Source: Brucella gallinifaecis
GTDB lineage: Bacteria > Pseudomonadota > Alphaproteobacteria > Rhizobiales > Rhizobiaceae
Length of the DNA: 64,000 bases
Assembly (NCBI RefSeq): GCF_006476605.1
Contig: NZ_ML636801.1
Span: forward strand, 424,756-488,755
Direction of reading: 5' to 3'
Shown: piece after piece, positions 22,844 to 33,345 of the stretch
How the letters are laid out: every line of letters begins with the position of its first letter
Position numbering within the stretch: the first letter of the stretch is position 1
The notes under the pieces: generated by a model
Told to the model about the DNA's origin: nothing
Databases searched by the model: none
Seen by the model: only the letters and a program-made list of their open reading frames with translations
Translations under genes and position numbers: made by a program

Positions 22844-25464
22844 TGGCAACTGATGTTGAACGCCTTGTGGTGGCTATGGAGGCCCGCACGGCCTCTTTTG
22901 AGAAGGCGCTCAACCGTGCAAACGGCGTTGCCAATCAGCGCGCCCGCCAGATAGAGAAGCGTTTTTCCACGATGAACGACAACATCAGCCGTTCATTCCA
23001 GAATATGCTTCGTGCGGGTGCTGGTATTGCTGGTCTCGGCATTGGAGTAAGCGAAATTCAGCGTATGGCCGATACGTGGACAGATTTGTCCTCTCGTGTT
23101 GGCCTAGCTGTTGGCAATATGGATCAAGCTCCAAAAGTCATGGAGCGCATCTATGACATGGCGCAGCGCACATACTCCGGAATGGAAAACACAGCTGAGA
23201 GCTTCTTAACAAACGCTGGAGCGCTAAAAGAGCTGGGTTATAACACTAATCAACAGCTTGATTACACCGAAGCGCTGAATAATGCGCTTGTCGTTTCAGG
23301 AGCTAAGTCTGACCGGGCTGCTCGGGTTATTGATGCTCTTGGCAAGTCGATGGCTGCGGGCAAGCTTCAGGGCGACAACCTGAATACGGTGATTGAAGTT
23401 GGTGGGCGTGTTGCCGAAGTTCTTGCCGCGCAGTTAGGCGTTGGTGTCAACCAACTTCGTGAAGTGGGGAAAGAGGGCAAGATCACTGGTGACGTGATCT
23501 ACAAGGCCTTAACCACACGATTGCAGGAACTGACAGCCGAAGCTGAGAGTATGCCTGCAACTATATCTGACGGGTTTCAGAAGGTCGCCAACGGCCTGTT
23601 GAAGTTTGTCGGAACGATGGATCAAGCATCAGGTGTTTCGGCAACTATTGCTCAAGGTTTGGTTTTCGTAGGAGATAATTTTGAACATGTCGCTATGGCA
23701 GCAGCCGCAGCGGCGACAGTTCTGTTGGGTCAGTATGTTCCAGCAATGGCGAGAGTGGCCTTGGCCGGTGCGGCTATGGTCGCAACAAATCCATTTCTGC
23801 TGTTAATCACAGCTATTAGCTCGGCTACGTTTGCTCTTTCAGCATTCGGAGACCAGATACAGCCCATCGCAGGGGAAATGGCTAATCTGCAAGACTATGC
23901 CTCGGTCGCATGGGATGCAATTAGCCAAGGTGCGACGGCTGTTGCATCGCTAGTACGCGATGATCTTTTGTCTGCGCTGAATCTTATATCGGATGCGCTT
24001 GGCGGGACCGAGGTGAGTTGGGAAGATGTGTGGGATACGGCTAAAGGCGTGGCAAATAATGTCATTGGTGCCGTTGGCTTATTGTATGACACCACCGTTA
24101 CAACATTCACTAAACTGCCTGGAGCGGTAGCTGAAGCTGTAATCAGCGCCATGAACTCGATGATTGCCGGTATCGAAAGCGGTCTGCAGACTGTTCTAAA
24201 CGGTATAAATAGAGTTGCATCCGCTCTTAACGCCCTTGATAAGTTTGTCGGCGTCAATCCTATACTGCCCGAGAACATGACAGTTAGCCTTGGCAGGCTC
24301 GATAATTCCTATGCCGGAGCGGGAAAAGCTGCTGGAGATGCTTATGGAGAAGCATTAACCAAAGCCGCACAAGATCACCTTGGAAAGCTCGGAGAAAACT
24401 GGCGGCAGGCGGCAAACGCCAGAGCAAAAGAACGTACAGCTAATAACAAAGACAACGACCTAGTTGCTCCGACAAGAAACACAGGTGCATCCCGAACTCC
24501 ATCAGGTGGTTCGGGAGGGGCCGGCGGTGGAGGGAGAGGTGGCAGAGGTCGTGGAGGAAGCTCGCGTCCCGATGATTTGCAGCGTGAGATTGAGCAGATC
24601 AAAGAACGCACTGCAGCTATTCAGGCTGAAACCGAAGCGCAATCTGGCATTAACCCGCTCATTGATGATTACGATTATGCAATCACCAAAGCCCGCGCCA
24701 CGCAAGAGTTGCTGAATGCTGCCAAGAAAGCTGGGATTGAAATCACTCCTGCTTTGATAGAGCAAATCGAAGGTCTGGCTGAAGGTTATGCCAACGCCAC
24801 GGTTCAAGCGAATAAGCTCGCGGAAAGTCAGGATCAGGCGCGAGAGGCCGCTGACTTCTTCAAAGGCTCCATGATGGATGCTTTTCAGTCGATGATACCG
24901 GCGATTGAAACCGGCAATTCGGCTCTTGATAAGTTTCTGAATACGCTCATTGAGGCGGTTTTGCAGGCAACTTTGCTTGGCAAGGGGCCACTAGCTGGCA
25001 TCTTTGGCGGCGGTGGATCTGGGATATTTGGCGGTATCGGCAAACTGCTTGGCTTTGACAAGGGCGGCTACACTGGTTCTGGTGGCAAATATGAACCGGC
25101 TGGCGTGGTTCACAAAGGCGAGTATGTCTTTGACCAAGATGCTGTTCGCGCTGCTGGCGGACCTGCCGCTCTTGATGCTATGCGCCGTGGTCTGAAAGGC
25201 TATGCCAGCGGTGGTTATGTCGGCCCACTGCCGACTTCAAACGCACCGACAGCGCCCGGTATCAAGGGTATGCGGGGGCAGGGTTCGAATGAGACTATTC
25301 GCATCATGCTTCAAGACGACAGTGGAAGAATGGCGGCAATCGCGGACCAAAGGTTCCAGACGATGGCGGGGCCATTGGTACAAGTGTCGGTACAAAGAAG
25401 CACAGCCACCGTGAAGCAGGCCTTGCCGTCAATGATGGCTGACGCACAAGCGAGAAAAATGTAA
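22843..25464 (+). CDS. Tape measure protein
   Basis: An 873-residue protein that sets tail length. Residues 60-270 match the tape-measure N-terminal domain (MADTWTDLSSRVGLAVGNM...VIDALGKSMAAGKLQGDNL). The middle has hydrophobic helices, then a Gly/Arg-rich linker near 560-585. The C-terminus has the Gly-rich GGYTGSGGKYEPAGVVHKGEYVF motif common in such proteins. Its length would suit a tail of roughly 130 nm by the usual 0.15 nm per residue. Confidence 0.93.
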   Translation: MATDVERLVVAMEARTASFEKALNRANGVANQRARQIEKRFSTMNDNISRSFQNMLRAGAGIAGLGIGVSEIQRMADTWTDLSSRVGLAVGNMDQAPKVMERIYDMAQRTYSGMENTAESFLTNAGALKELGYNTNQQLDYTEALNNALVVSGAKSDRAARVIDALGKSMAAGKLQGDNLNTVIEVGGRVAEVLAAQLGVGVNQLREVGKEGKITGDVIYKALTTRLQELTAEAESMPATISDGFQKVANGLLKFVGTMDQASGVSATIAQGLVFVGDNFEHVAMAAAAAATVLLGQYVPAMARVALAGAAMVATNPFLLLITAISSATFALSAFGDQIQPIAGEMANLQDYASVAWDAISQGATAVASLVRDDLLSALNLISDALGGTEVSWEDVWDTAKGVANNVIGAVGLLYDTTVTTFTKLPGAVAEAVISAMNSMIAGIESGLQTVLNGINRVASALNALDKFVGVNPILPENMTVSLGRLDNSYAGAGKAAGDAYGEALTKAAQDHLGKLGENWRQAANARAKERTANNKDNDLVAPTRNTGASRTPSGGSGGAGGGGRGGRGRGGSSRPDDLQREIEQIKERTAAIQAETEAQSGINPLIDDYDYAITKARATQELLNAAKKAGIEITPALIEQIEGLAEGYANATVQANKLAESQDQAREAADFFKGSMMDAFQSMIPAIETGNSALDKFLNTLIEAVLQATLLGKGPLAGIFGGGGSGIFGGIGKLLGFDKGGYTGSGGKYEPAGVVHKGEYVFDQDAVRAAGGPAALDAMRRGLKGYASGGYVGPLPTSNAPTAPGIKGMRGQGSNETIRIMLQDDSGRMAAIADQRFQTMAGPLVQVSVQRSTATVKQALPSMMADAQARKM

Positions 25465-26144
25465 TGGCGACTATTCTTTGGCCTCGTTCTGTTCTGAAGC
25501 CTAAGCGCGATCCGTTTAATATTGCTCCTCGTACTCTGACGGGGCCTTCAAGCGTTTCAGGCATAACGCAGGTTTCAGCATCAGATGCGGGTATCTGGAA
25601 GGCAACGTTTGCCGACATCATCATCAAGCGCGGGACCGCTTCTGTTTTAGCGTTCCGCGCTATTTCAACTATCCTTGAGGGTAGGTTGCATCCGATCCTT
25701 GTTCCAAGGTGCTGCGCTTATCAGCCATTCGATCCAGATTGGGGCAAGGCACTTGAAAAGGTGCCTCACTCTGACACAAGCCCGTTCAGTGACGGCGGTC
25801 TCTATCGATCACGCGCAATAGATATCCGGCTGACCAGTAATATCCCTTTGCGTGGAACGACAGCTAACATCTCTTTGATTGCAGCTGGACAGTTGCAGCC
25901 TGGTCAAGACTTCTCGATTGGCGAACGTATGTACCGTATCCGTACCGTCCAGATGACAGGTTCAAACACGGCAACCATCACCTTTAGGCCTCCGGCGCGT
26001 GAAGCCGTTGCCGCAGGAACAGAGATGGAATTTGACCGACCTGTCTGTCGGATGCGCCTCGCAACAGATGCTGAGATGGATCTCGATTTAGACCTTGTTG
26101 CGCCATGGTCATACCCGACAGTCAACTTCATTGAGGATGTGTGA
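25464..26144 (+). CDS. Distal tail protein, unknown family
   Basis: A 226-residue beta-rich protein (WPRSVLKPKRDPFNIAPRTL...VCRMRLATDAEMDLDLDLVAPW). It lies directly after the tape measure gene, where distal tail or hub proteins are encoded. I recognise it as a type common in rhizobial siphoviruses without a defined function. It overlaps the next gene by one base from the preferred start. Confidence 0.72.
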   Translation: MATILWPRSVLKPKRDPFNIAPRTLTGPSSVSGITQVSASDAGIWKATFADIIIKRGTASVLAFRAISTILEGRLHPILVPRCCAYQPFDPDWGKALEKVPHSDTSPFSDGGLYRSRAIDIRLTSNIPLRGTTANISLIAAGQLQPGQDFSIGERMYRIRTVQMTGSNTATITFRPPAREAVAAGTEMEFDRPVCRMRLATDAEMDLDLDLVAPWSYPTVNFIEDV

Positions 26145-26734
26145 TGTCTTTTTTCACATCGCAGCAATTGGCGGAATTCTCGAAAGGCGAAGTCCGGCTC
26201 GACATGCTTGTTGAGTTTCGCTTTGCGTCTGAGACGATGCGTGTCTGGAACGGAAATACCAAGCTGCCAGCGGGCGGCAATATCTATGAGCCGATGTATG
26301 GATATGGCTCCATTGATGGCATCGGCATGGGATCATCAACATCCGCTGAAAGCGTATCGTTTCAGTTGAGTGGGCTGCCGGACGCAACATTGAACTTTCT
26401 TGCGATGGCGCTTGATGCGAATGATGAGGTTGATCAGCGGATTGTCGTTATCTCGATCCAGTTATTCGACACCGAATGGCAACCACTCGGCAATCCTGCG
26501 CCAATCTGGTGGGGGTTTATGCAGCCGCCACGCATCAGCCGTTCGGAAATGCAGGGAATTGAAGGTGCAATCCAGTCAATTTCTATGACCGCTGAGAATG
26601 CATTCTTCAATCGGTCCCGGCCTGCTTACGGTCGGTACACTGACCGCGATCAGCAAGCCAGATCGAACGGGGATAAGTTCTTTCAGTTTGTCGGTTCACT
26701 GCTGTTTAAATCCTTCAAGTACCCCGACTACTAA
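26144..26734 (+). CDS. Minor tail/hub protein
   Basis: A 196-residue protein started at the ATG at 26144 (TGATG). It contains AESVSFQLSGLPDATLNFLA and ends with YGRYTDRDQQARSNGDKFFQFV, patterns typical of a tail-tip protein in phages with GTA-like tails. It is beta-rich without membrane segments. Role as a baseplate hub part is inferred from order. Confidence 0.72.
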   Translation: MSFFTSQQLAEFSKGEVRLDMLVEFRFASETMRVWNGNTKLPAGGNIYEPMYGYGSIDGIGMGSSTSAESVSFQLSGLPDATLNFLAMALDANDEVDQRIVVISIQLFDTEWQPLGNPAPIWWGFMQPPRISRSEMQGIEGAIQSISMTAENAFFNRSRPAYGRYTDRDQQARSNGDKFFQFVGSLLFKSFKYPDY

Positions 26735-26743
26735 GGTCAAACC

Positions 26744-27136
26744 ATGCACATCGCTGATTTTGTAGCAGCCGAGGCGCAAAAGCCTTTCCGGTGGGGTGAG
26801 ACTGACTGCGCTTCAACCGCTGATCGCTGGATCAAGGATAAGACAGGTTTGTCGCCATTAGTGCGGGCCGGGTTGATTTACCGCGATGAATACGACGCGA
26901 CAGCCATCCTGATTGAGCGCGGCGGGTTCCCTGTCATTGTTAATCGGGCGATGAAACTTGTCGGCTTTGAAAAGACCGAAGCGCCTCAAATCGGGGACGT
27001 TGGTCTGATCCTTCGTTCTGGCAGGATGTGCCTCGCGATACGAACTGAAACACTTTGGTTTTCACGAGATGAGAGCGGCCTCGTCGGCGCGCCTCTTGAT
27101 GCTGTCTGGAAAGCTTGGAGAATACAATGCCAGTAG
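26744..27136 (+). CDS. DUF6950 protein, NlpC/P60-like tail peptidase
   Basis: A 130-residue protein with FRWGETDCASTADRWI near the N-terminus; the Cys of WGxxDC is the NlpC/P60-type nucleophile. DUF6950 proteins lie in the tail-tip module and may cut peptidoglycan during DNA entry. A catalytic His is less obvious, so activity is uncertain. It overlaps the next gene by 10 bases. Confidence 0.78.
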   Translation: MHIADFVAAEAQKPFRWGETDCASTADRWIKDKTGLSPLVRAGLIYRDEYDATAILIERGGFPVIVNRAMKLVGFEKTEAPQIGDVGLILRSGRMCLAIRTETLWFSRDESGLVGAPLDAVWKAWRIQCQ

Positions 27137-28899
27137 CTCTTTCCGGTATCATCGCGAGCATTATTGGGACGGGCGCTATCGGTGCCGCAATTCAGACTGG
27201 CCTCGCCGCAATCACGATGTTTGCATCTACTACTCTCGGCGGGTTGGCACTGTCTCTCGGGTTTTCCTATCTCGCGTCATCGATTTTCAGACCATCACAG
27301 CCAAAACCAGAAGATGTTCAACAGCAGGTACGCCAGCCGACAGCACCACGCATCCGGCATTATGGCCGGGTGAAAACGTCCGGCACATGGGCGTTCGCGG
27401 AAACCAAAAGCGGAAATTTCTATAAGGTGTTAGCGCTTGGACAGGGACCGTTTGACGCGATTGAGGAATTTTGGATTGACGACACCCTTATCAATCTTAT
27501 GCCTGACGGAACGCCCGTGCCGCCAAGCAAATGGCGGCATGGTCAGATAAACGAATCGTTGCTTCGCATCGAAGCTCGCTTAGGCGCTACAACGGAAGTT
27601 GCCTATTCTGAGCTGGTTACTGAGTTCCCAGAATGGACTGCCCAACACCGGGGTGACGGCGTGGCTTCTTTGTTAGCCTGCCAATATGCAATTGGACAGG
27701 AATACTATCTCAGCCTTTTCCCCAACGGGATTAATACCAACTATCGGGTTGTAGCCCGCACATCTCTTGTGAAAAACCCTGTTACGGGCGTCACGGAATG
27801 GAATGATCGCGCAGCAGCAGTAATTCGCGATTACATGACCCATCGTGACGGGATGCGTTTGCCTGAAAGTCTCTTCACTACACCTTTGGCGCATGCCGGT
27901 TGGGTCGAAGCCTATAATCGTTCAAGCGAAGCCATTGCAATAGCTGCCGGAGGAACAGAGCCGCGCTATCGTCTTTGGGGTTCATATCAACTCAATGAGC
28001 GCCCAGCAGATGTTCTAGGCCGAATGCTGGCATGTTGTGACGGTCGGTTGGTCCCTACACCTGACGGCGGATTGACCCTTGATATTGGAGCATGGGAAGA
28101 ACCAACGGTTGTTCTGACGGCTGACGCAATCACCGGATTTTCCGATGTTGGCCGTGGACGCGATGTGATGACATCAGCCAACACGATCCGCGCAACCTTC
28201 CTTGATCCAGGTCAGGATTATCAATCCACTGATGCAGACCCGTGGGCTGATGAGGATGACGTGTCTGAGCGTGGCGAAGAAGCCAAGGACGTTCAATTCA
28301 ATATGGCGCCGTCTCACAGTCAGGCACGGAGGCTCATGAAGCTGGAATGGTACAGGGCAAACCCGAATTGGGTGGGAACGTTTAATACAAACCTGATGGG
28401 CCTTGCTGCTTTTGGTGAGCGCTTCATTCGCGTCCAGTATCCGCTATTCGGCATCAATAGTGTTTTCGAGGTATTGGACTTTAAGTTTATTCTGGGTGAA
28501 GGTGGCATTTTGCAGGGTGCAACCGTACAGGTGCAGTCCATGCCTCAAACCGCGTATCAGTGGGATACCTCGCAAGAAGGAACGGCTCCTGTTTCCGACA
28601 ACAGCAACGTAGATGACGATTTGCCTGTGCCAGCCGCGCCGGAGGTAATCATCCAGTCCGGGCCAGTTGCAGAATTGAGTTTTCCACCTTCGAGCAATCT
28701 CATTCTGAGCTATATGGTTCGCTGGAAAAAGACTGCCGACACAGAATGGACCGTATTTGGTCCTCTGGATAACAATGCTGAAAGCTTCACAACACCAACG
28801 TTGGAAGCCGCAACGGAATATGAATTCCAGCTCGCAATGCGTACTGAAAAGGGGCGTGTAGGCGCTTATTCGCCAAGCACGGTCCGAACAACACCCTGA
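27127..28899 (+). CDS. Tail tip attachment protein (J-like) with FN3
   Basis: A 590-residue protein started at the ATG at 27127, 6 bases after GGAG. An N-terminal hydrophobic Gly/Ala region (about 5-55) is typical of tail-tip proteins. A central beta-rich part follows (WIDDTLINLMPDGTPVPPSKW...), and the C-terminal 90 residues look like a fibronectin type III domain. It corresponds to the lambda J/GTA host-specificity position. Confidence 0.85.
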   Translation: MPVALSGIIASIIGTGAIGAAIQTGLAAITMFASTTLGGLALSLGFSYLASSIFRPSQPKPEDVQQQVRQPTAPRIRHYGRVKTSGTWAFAETKSGNFYKVLALGQGPFDAIEEFWIDDTLINLMPDGTPVPPSKWRHGQINESLLRIEARLGATTEVAYSELVTEFPEWTAQHRGDGVASLLACQYAIGQEYYLSLFPNGINTNYRVVARTSLVKNPVTGVTEWNDRAAAVIRDYMTHRDGMRLPESLFTTPLAHAGWVEAYNRSSEAIAIAAGGTEPRYRLWGSYQLNERPADVLGRMLACCDGRLVPTPDGGLTLDIGAWEEPTVVLTADAITGFSDVGRGRDVMTSANTIRATFLDPGQDYQSTDADPWADEDDVSERGEEAKDVQFNMAPSHSQARRLMKLEWYRANPNWVGTFNTNLMGLAAFGERFIRVQYPLFGINSVFEVLDFKFILGEGGILQGATVQVQSMPQTAYQWDTSQEGTAPVSDNSNVDDDLPVPAAPEVIIQSGPVAELSFPPSSNLILSYMVRWKKTADTEWTVFGPLDNNAESFTTPTLEAATEYEFQLAMRTEKGRVGAYSPSTVRTTP

Positions 28900-28962
28900 T
28901 CAAACAAACAATTCAAATAATTTCCCCTGCTCAGGCGGGGCTATTTGCCATGGAGCAATCGC

Positions 28963-31389
28963 ATGACCGTTCGTACCATTGATGATATCTTCCGCGATTT
29001 CACTATCGATGGCGTCCCCTCATCAGGTCCGTTCAACCCTTACAAACCAGACATCCGCGACACGCTCAAGGCTTTGCTAGAGGGTGTAAGCACCTTTCCT
29101 GATAACCGTGTTATTCGATTGAACAATGCCAACTCGGGTACGCCTAATAACATTGTTGTAACGGCATCCGTTGCTATCCCAGCCGCCGCGTATCAGGTTC
29201 TCTACATCCTAAACGTGACGCAAGTAAACACAGGGCCAGTAACGGTATCTGGCGAGATCAGTCGAACTCTTGTTACCAACACCAGTCGCCCTATCGAGCC
29301 GGGCTATTTGAAACCCGGAATGGCGCTGCTTTGCATAGACACCGGCACAGAATTGCGATTGCTTTCATACGGCGATGCTGAGGCTATTTTGGCGGCGGCT
29401 GAGGCAGCAGCGGATCGTGCAGAAGATGCTGCTGCTGGCCTTAACCTTCCCGTCATTCAACCAGGTGACGCTGGAAAGTCACTTATCGTCAACGATGACG
29501 AAAATGGATATGAGCTGGGTTCTGCGACAGCAGGTTATTACGACAGCAAAGTAGTTGTCGAAGCCACAAATGTTCCCGATGGAACGAACTTCATTCATAC
29601 TGCTGGCTACTACGCAGTTGGTGATGGCGGCGCTGCTCTCTATAAGCGTGTAGATGAAGAACCAGCCCATGGCGGTAAGGTTCAATCAGCAGATGGGGCG
29701 TGGTGGGAACAGTCCGCTGATGTTTCATATGAAAGGCTAACGGATGAGCTTAGAGGCAAGCTGGTTCCACCTATAAATAATATGTTTATAGCAACATGGT
29801 CCCCTACTGGATATATTAATAACTCTAATCAGGATCAGCAGATCGGACTGTACACCAGTCTTGACGGCATTTCATTCAAGCGCCTAAACGCATTTATTCC
29901 TGTTTATGGGCGAGATAATATTCCATGGACCGGACAGGGACCTTCTCCCATTTACACTAATGGGTATTTCTATATTTCGGTACAAGATTATTATTGGAAT
30001 CAATATGATTTTGTAATTTACCGAAGCCGGGATTTGACAACTTGGGAGCGAGTTGAGTGCACACTTGGAAATAATGCAGTAGTAAATGGTACCACTCCTG
30101 TGGGCGATGGGACAGTTCCCGCGGATTTCATATGGGGGCCGGAGCTCGTTTTGTTAAATGGTGAGCTTCATGTGTTTGTAGGAATACATTATGATGACAA
30201 TTTTATCGATGTTCATGGGCAATCTGTATTCAATGTGAGGTCGTATTATTCCCGTTGCACTGACATTGAATCTTTAAAGTGGTCGGATCCGCTTCCTATG
30301 GGTTTCCCGCAATCGGCTAATCTCTGCTATTTTGATCCTGATGCTGTCGTTGTAGATGATGTAATGTATTTCGCTGCAAAAAATGAATTTGATAAAAGAA
30401 TTTATGTTTTTTCAGCTGATGCATTAGACGGCGTGTATACACAGCTTTATCAAATAGCTAGCGGGGTTGATGTTGAGGCACCGTGTCTGACGAAGAGAAG
30501 ATATGTCGAAGGTGGAGAATTAAAAGAGCAATTTGTTTTATATGTTGATGCTTATGGGGAGGGTTTGACGTATGTAAATATGAGTCAAACAATTGAAACA
30601 AATGGTTGGACTGGATGGACCGATATCAAAACACCTACTCCAATTCGACATGGATCAGTCGAAAACCTGGTAGGGGTTGATGATGAAACAACTGCCCGTT
30701 CAATTCTTGCACTCGTTTCTTCTGCTTCTCCTAATGATATTGGGAATATGCCCGTATCTACAATAGACCTGTCTACTGGCGTAAATGAAATATATCCGAG
30801 GGAAGGTTATATATACCGCGTTACAGATAGTAAGCAGTCTCAGATTAATATTAAGGGAAACACCGCAGCTTTCTTTTATCTACAGGTGTCATCTGGTCAG
30901 GTTCCCGCTGGAATTAGTGTTTTAAACGGGCCATATTTTCTGTCAGCCAACGGCATTGCAAGCCACATCGGATATGGGAAAAGTGGTGAAGCTATTTTCC
31001 GAGTACAGAGAAATAGGCACGGAATTTATGCGATTGAGGGTGACGAGAGTCAAGGCGGTCAAATCATATCTGCAAATACTCTTACAAATTGGCCGGATAT
31101 AAATAACGGTTCTATTAGTTGGTTTCCTAAATTTGGGACCTGCTACGGGACTGACGGCTCCATGGCAGACACGGTAATTCATGGGTTGCCGTCAAATATT
31201 CCTGATGGGCATTGGTTCCAGTTTTACATTGGTGCGGCAGGAGATACAGGAAGAGTTTTGCTTAAGGCGGGAGGGGAGAACATGGCTGTTTATGGCAGTG
31301 ATCTGGTTTTGAGTGGTTCAAATGGCCAGGGTGATAGGTTGATTACTCTTCGTAAGGTTGGTGGTCTATGGAGGTGTGAGGCGCACTAG
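28963..31389 (+). CDS. Receptor-binding tail fibre with glycosidase-like propeller
   Basis: An 808-residue protein started at 28963 behind GGAG. The N-terminal 240 residues contain a helical AEAAADRAEDAAAG segment and a fibre-like domain. Residues 260-560 look like a five-bladed GH43/arabinanase-type propeller (GQGPSPIYTNGYFYISVQDYY...FIWGPELVLLNGELHVFV...). The 3' two-thirds is more AT-rich than the neighbours, suggesting exchange. It likely binds or trims surface glycans. Confidence 0.8.
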   Translation: MTVRTIDDIFRDFTIDGVPSSGPFNPYKPDIRDTLKALLEGVSTFPDNRVIRLNNANSGTPNNIVVTASVAIPAAAYQVLYILNVTQVNTGPVTVSGEISRTLVTNTSRPIEPGYLKPGMALLCIDTGTELRLLSYGDAEAILAAAEAAADRAEDAAAGLNLPVIQPGDAGKSLIVNDDENGYELGSATAGYYDSKVVVEATNVPDGTNFIHTAGYYAVGDGGAALYKRVDEEPAHGGKVQSADGAWWEQSADVSYERLTDELRGKLVPPINNMFIATWSPTGYINNSNQDQQIGLYTSLDGISFKRLNAFIPVYGRDNIPWTGQGPSPIYTNGYFYISVQDYYWNQYDFVIYRSRDLTTWERVECTLGNNAVVNGTTPVGDGTVPADFIWGPELVLLNGELHVFVGIHYDDNFIDVHGQSVFNVRSYYSRCTDIESLKWSDPLPMGFPQSANLCYFDPDAVVVDDVMYFAAKNEFDKRIYVFSADALDGVYTQLYQIASGVDVEAPCLTKRRYVEGGELKEQFVLYVDAYGEGLTYVNMSQTIETNGWTGWTDIKTPTPIRHGSVENLVGVDDETTARSILALVSSASPNDIGNMPVSTIDLSTGVNEIYPREGYIYRVTDSKQSQINIKGNTAAFFYLQVSSGQVPAGISVLNGPYFLSANGIASHIGYGKSGEAIFRVQRNRHGIYAIEGDESQGGQIISANTLTNWPDINNGSISWFPKFGTCYGTDGSMADTVIHGLPSNIPDGHWFQFYIGAAGDTGRVLLKAGGENMAVYGSDLVLSGSNGQGDRLITLRKVGGLWRCEAH

Positions 31390-31668
31390 CGCTCGTGGAT
31401 AAAGGTTGACTGTGTGGAAACCGTTTTTTGGTTTAAGGCTTAAATTTGGAGACTGTCGGTTCCTCAAAAATCAATAGGCTGGTACCGATCCCGCACGACA
31501 ATGCTAAATACAAATGGCGTAACCAGATACGATAAGACTAAGGAATCTTCCTTGGTTCGTCGCCATAGCCGCAGTCAAAGACTTGTACCCTTTATCTTCG
31601 CATTAGATCAGGATCGTTTATGCGGCAATCCTCATTCTTATATGCGTTCCATGTATGTTAATTGAATG

Positions 31669-33345
31669 TCAGCGTATTGTACCGATTCTGTCAAATCCGT
31701 CCCAACGCCAATTTGAGTGGTATTGCTTAAGTGAGGTAGCAAATTTTTCAATTGACTTGCTGTCAAGCTCATGAACGCGCTCGTAAATATATGCCTCATG
31801 GCCGAAAGCAAGGTGGTATGGGCCCGAAGATACCTTGTAATCGATACCAATTCCTTCGCCGTTTAATATTTGTTCTGATGGGACACTAACTACACGTTGA
31901 GATGTTTCTGGAAGGTGTAAAGGTGTTGGAGAAGCAACAACAGCATATTTAGATTTCAATGTATTTACTAGAAATCCATCTCTTTCATCGACCTGGGCCG
32001 CCCATTCATTTTTAGACTCTAGTCTTTTGTCCAAAGCTGTAAGCAATGAACCGGTTAGTGCTTCACTAGATGCAAAAACTGTAAATTTTTCACCGTTGCT
32101 GGTAACTTTAATAAGTTCATTGATTAACTTTTGGTATTCGTGATAATTGTTTACCTTTAATGGAGGATATCTATCGTTTGGGGTTATATATGTAAAATTA
32201 AATAACGGATGTATAGATGGAACGAAGGAGGCAGAAAAAATTACTACAGCTATTAATACTGAGCAAAGACTGAGCACCAATTGATTGATTGGTTGTCTGA
32301 TCGAACTTAGAGCTAGAATTATTGGATAAGCGAAGGCTGGTAACATGAAAAAAATAATAGGCAGACCATGTTGCACAGAGGGGGCTTGAGTTTGGGTGAA
32401 TAAAGCGAACGTTAGAACGGAAACAGATCCACAAAACAATATTGCGAAATTGCGTCGAATAAGCGCTAGTCCTAAACCCAAAGTCATGAAGATGACGAAA
32501 AAATAGCCAGACCTTGAAATAAGGCGGCGGAAACTTTCACTAATAGGAGCTTGATATGCTTGATAAGCATCGGAGTAGGACGTTGAAATTATCCGCTTAC
32601 TTAGTCCAAGTTGAAAGGCTAACAACATGAAGCAGCCAACGCAAACTATAATAAAATAGGGTAAAAGCCTATTAGTAATAGCCTGCCAAGTCTCTTTGCG
32701 AAAGTTAGTTTTCATGATCGAGACAGCAAACGTGCAGCTTAATAATGCAAAGCCTGCATAGGCGTACCAGCGTCTAAACATAAATGACAGCCAAACGAGG
32801 AAACCAACCCAAAATGCGCTTCTAATTTTATTGGAATCAAAAAAATTACTTTTTAAAATGATGATAGCTGCCCCCCCCAGAGGAATTAGTCCGATGATAT
32901 CAGTCATCCCGCGTAAAGATGATTGCCAAAAAGGAGGTGTTAATAGGCACAATAAAAAAACTATTGTTTTTGTAAACTTTGACGGACTTGATGCGCTAGC
33001 TTTGACGGATAGTGCTGTCGACATAAGAGCGGCTGGTATTATGAAAAACCAATAAATACCAGTAATATAGGCTATTCTATTCTCTCCAGCTAATAAGTAG
33101 ACTGGGGTCAGGATAGCTACACTGGATGCGTTGTAATCGTCTTCATTTATAGATTTTATTAGCTTTTTTGCCCAAGCTAATGGGTCGGATGATATTGCAT
33201 GGCCGTACTCTTGATACATATAATAGTAGTTCCCCCAGTCCCATAGATAAGCTGGGTGCTCTTGATTGACGTATCCCAAAACGAAAAGAGACAGGGTTGT
33301 GCAAGTAATAACGATAAGGAATGTGCAAAATGTATTAATTTTCAT
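31669..33345 (-). CDS. Polytopic GT-C-like glycosyltransferase (GtrC-like)
   Basis: A 558-residue membrane protein with about ten predicted segments and a C-terminal soluble domain (about 400-558). It is the last gene of a gtrA-gtrB-X cassette; in such cassettes X is the serotype-specific enzyme moving a sugar from undecaprenyl phosphate to O-antigen in the periplasm. The sequence is AT-rich and unlike the flanks. No close relative recognised, so the sugar linkage is unknown. Confidence 0.75.
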   Translation of the reverse strand: MKINTFCTFLIVITCTTLSLFVLGYVNQEHPAYLWDWGNYYYMYQEYGHAISSDPLAWAKKLIKSINEDDYNASSVAILTPVYLLAGENRIAYITGIYWFFIIPAALMSTALSVKASASSPSKFTKTIVFLLCLLTPPFWQSSLRGMTDIIGLIPLGGAAIIILKSNFFDSNKIRSAFWVGFLVWLSFMFRRWYAYAGFALLSCTFAVSIMKTNFRKETWQAITNRLLPYFIIVCVGCFMLLAFQLGLSKRIISTSYSDAYQAYQAPISESFRRLISRSGYFFVIFMTLGLGLALIRRNFAILFCGSVSVLTFALFTQTQAPSVQHGLPIIFFMLPAFAYPIILALSSIRQPINQLVLSLCSVLIAVVIFSASFVPSIHPLFNFTYITPNDRYPPLKVNNYHEYQKLINELIKVTSNGEKFTVFASSEALTGSLLTALDKRLESKNEWAAQVDERDGFLVNTLKSKYAVVASPTPLHLPETSQRVVSVPSEQILNGEGIGIDYKVSSGPYHLAFGHEAYIYERVHELDSKSIEKFATSLKQYHSNWRWDGFDRIGTIR

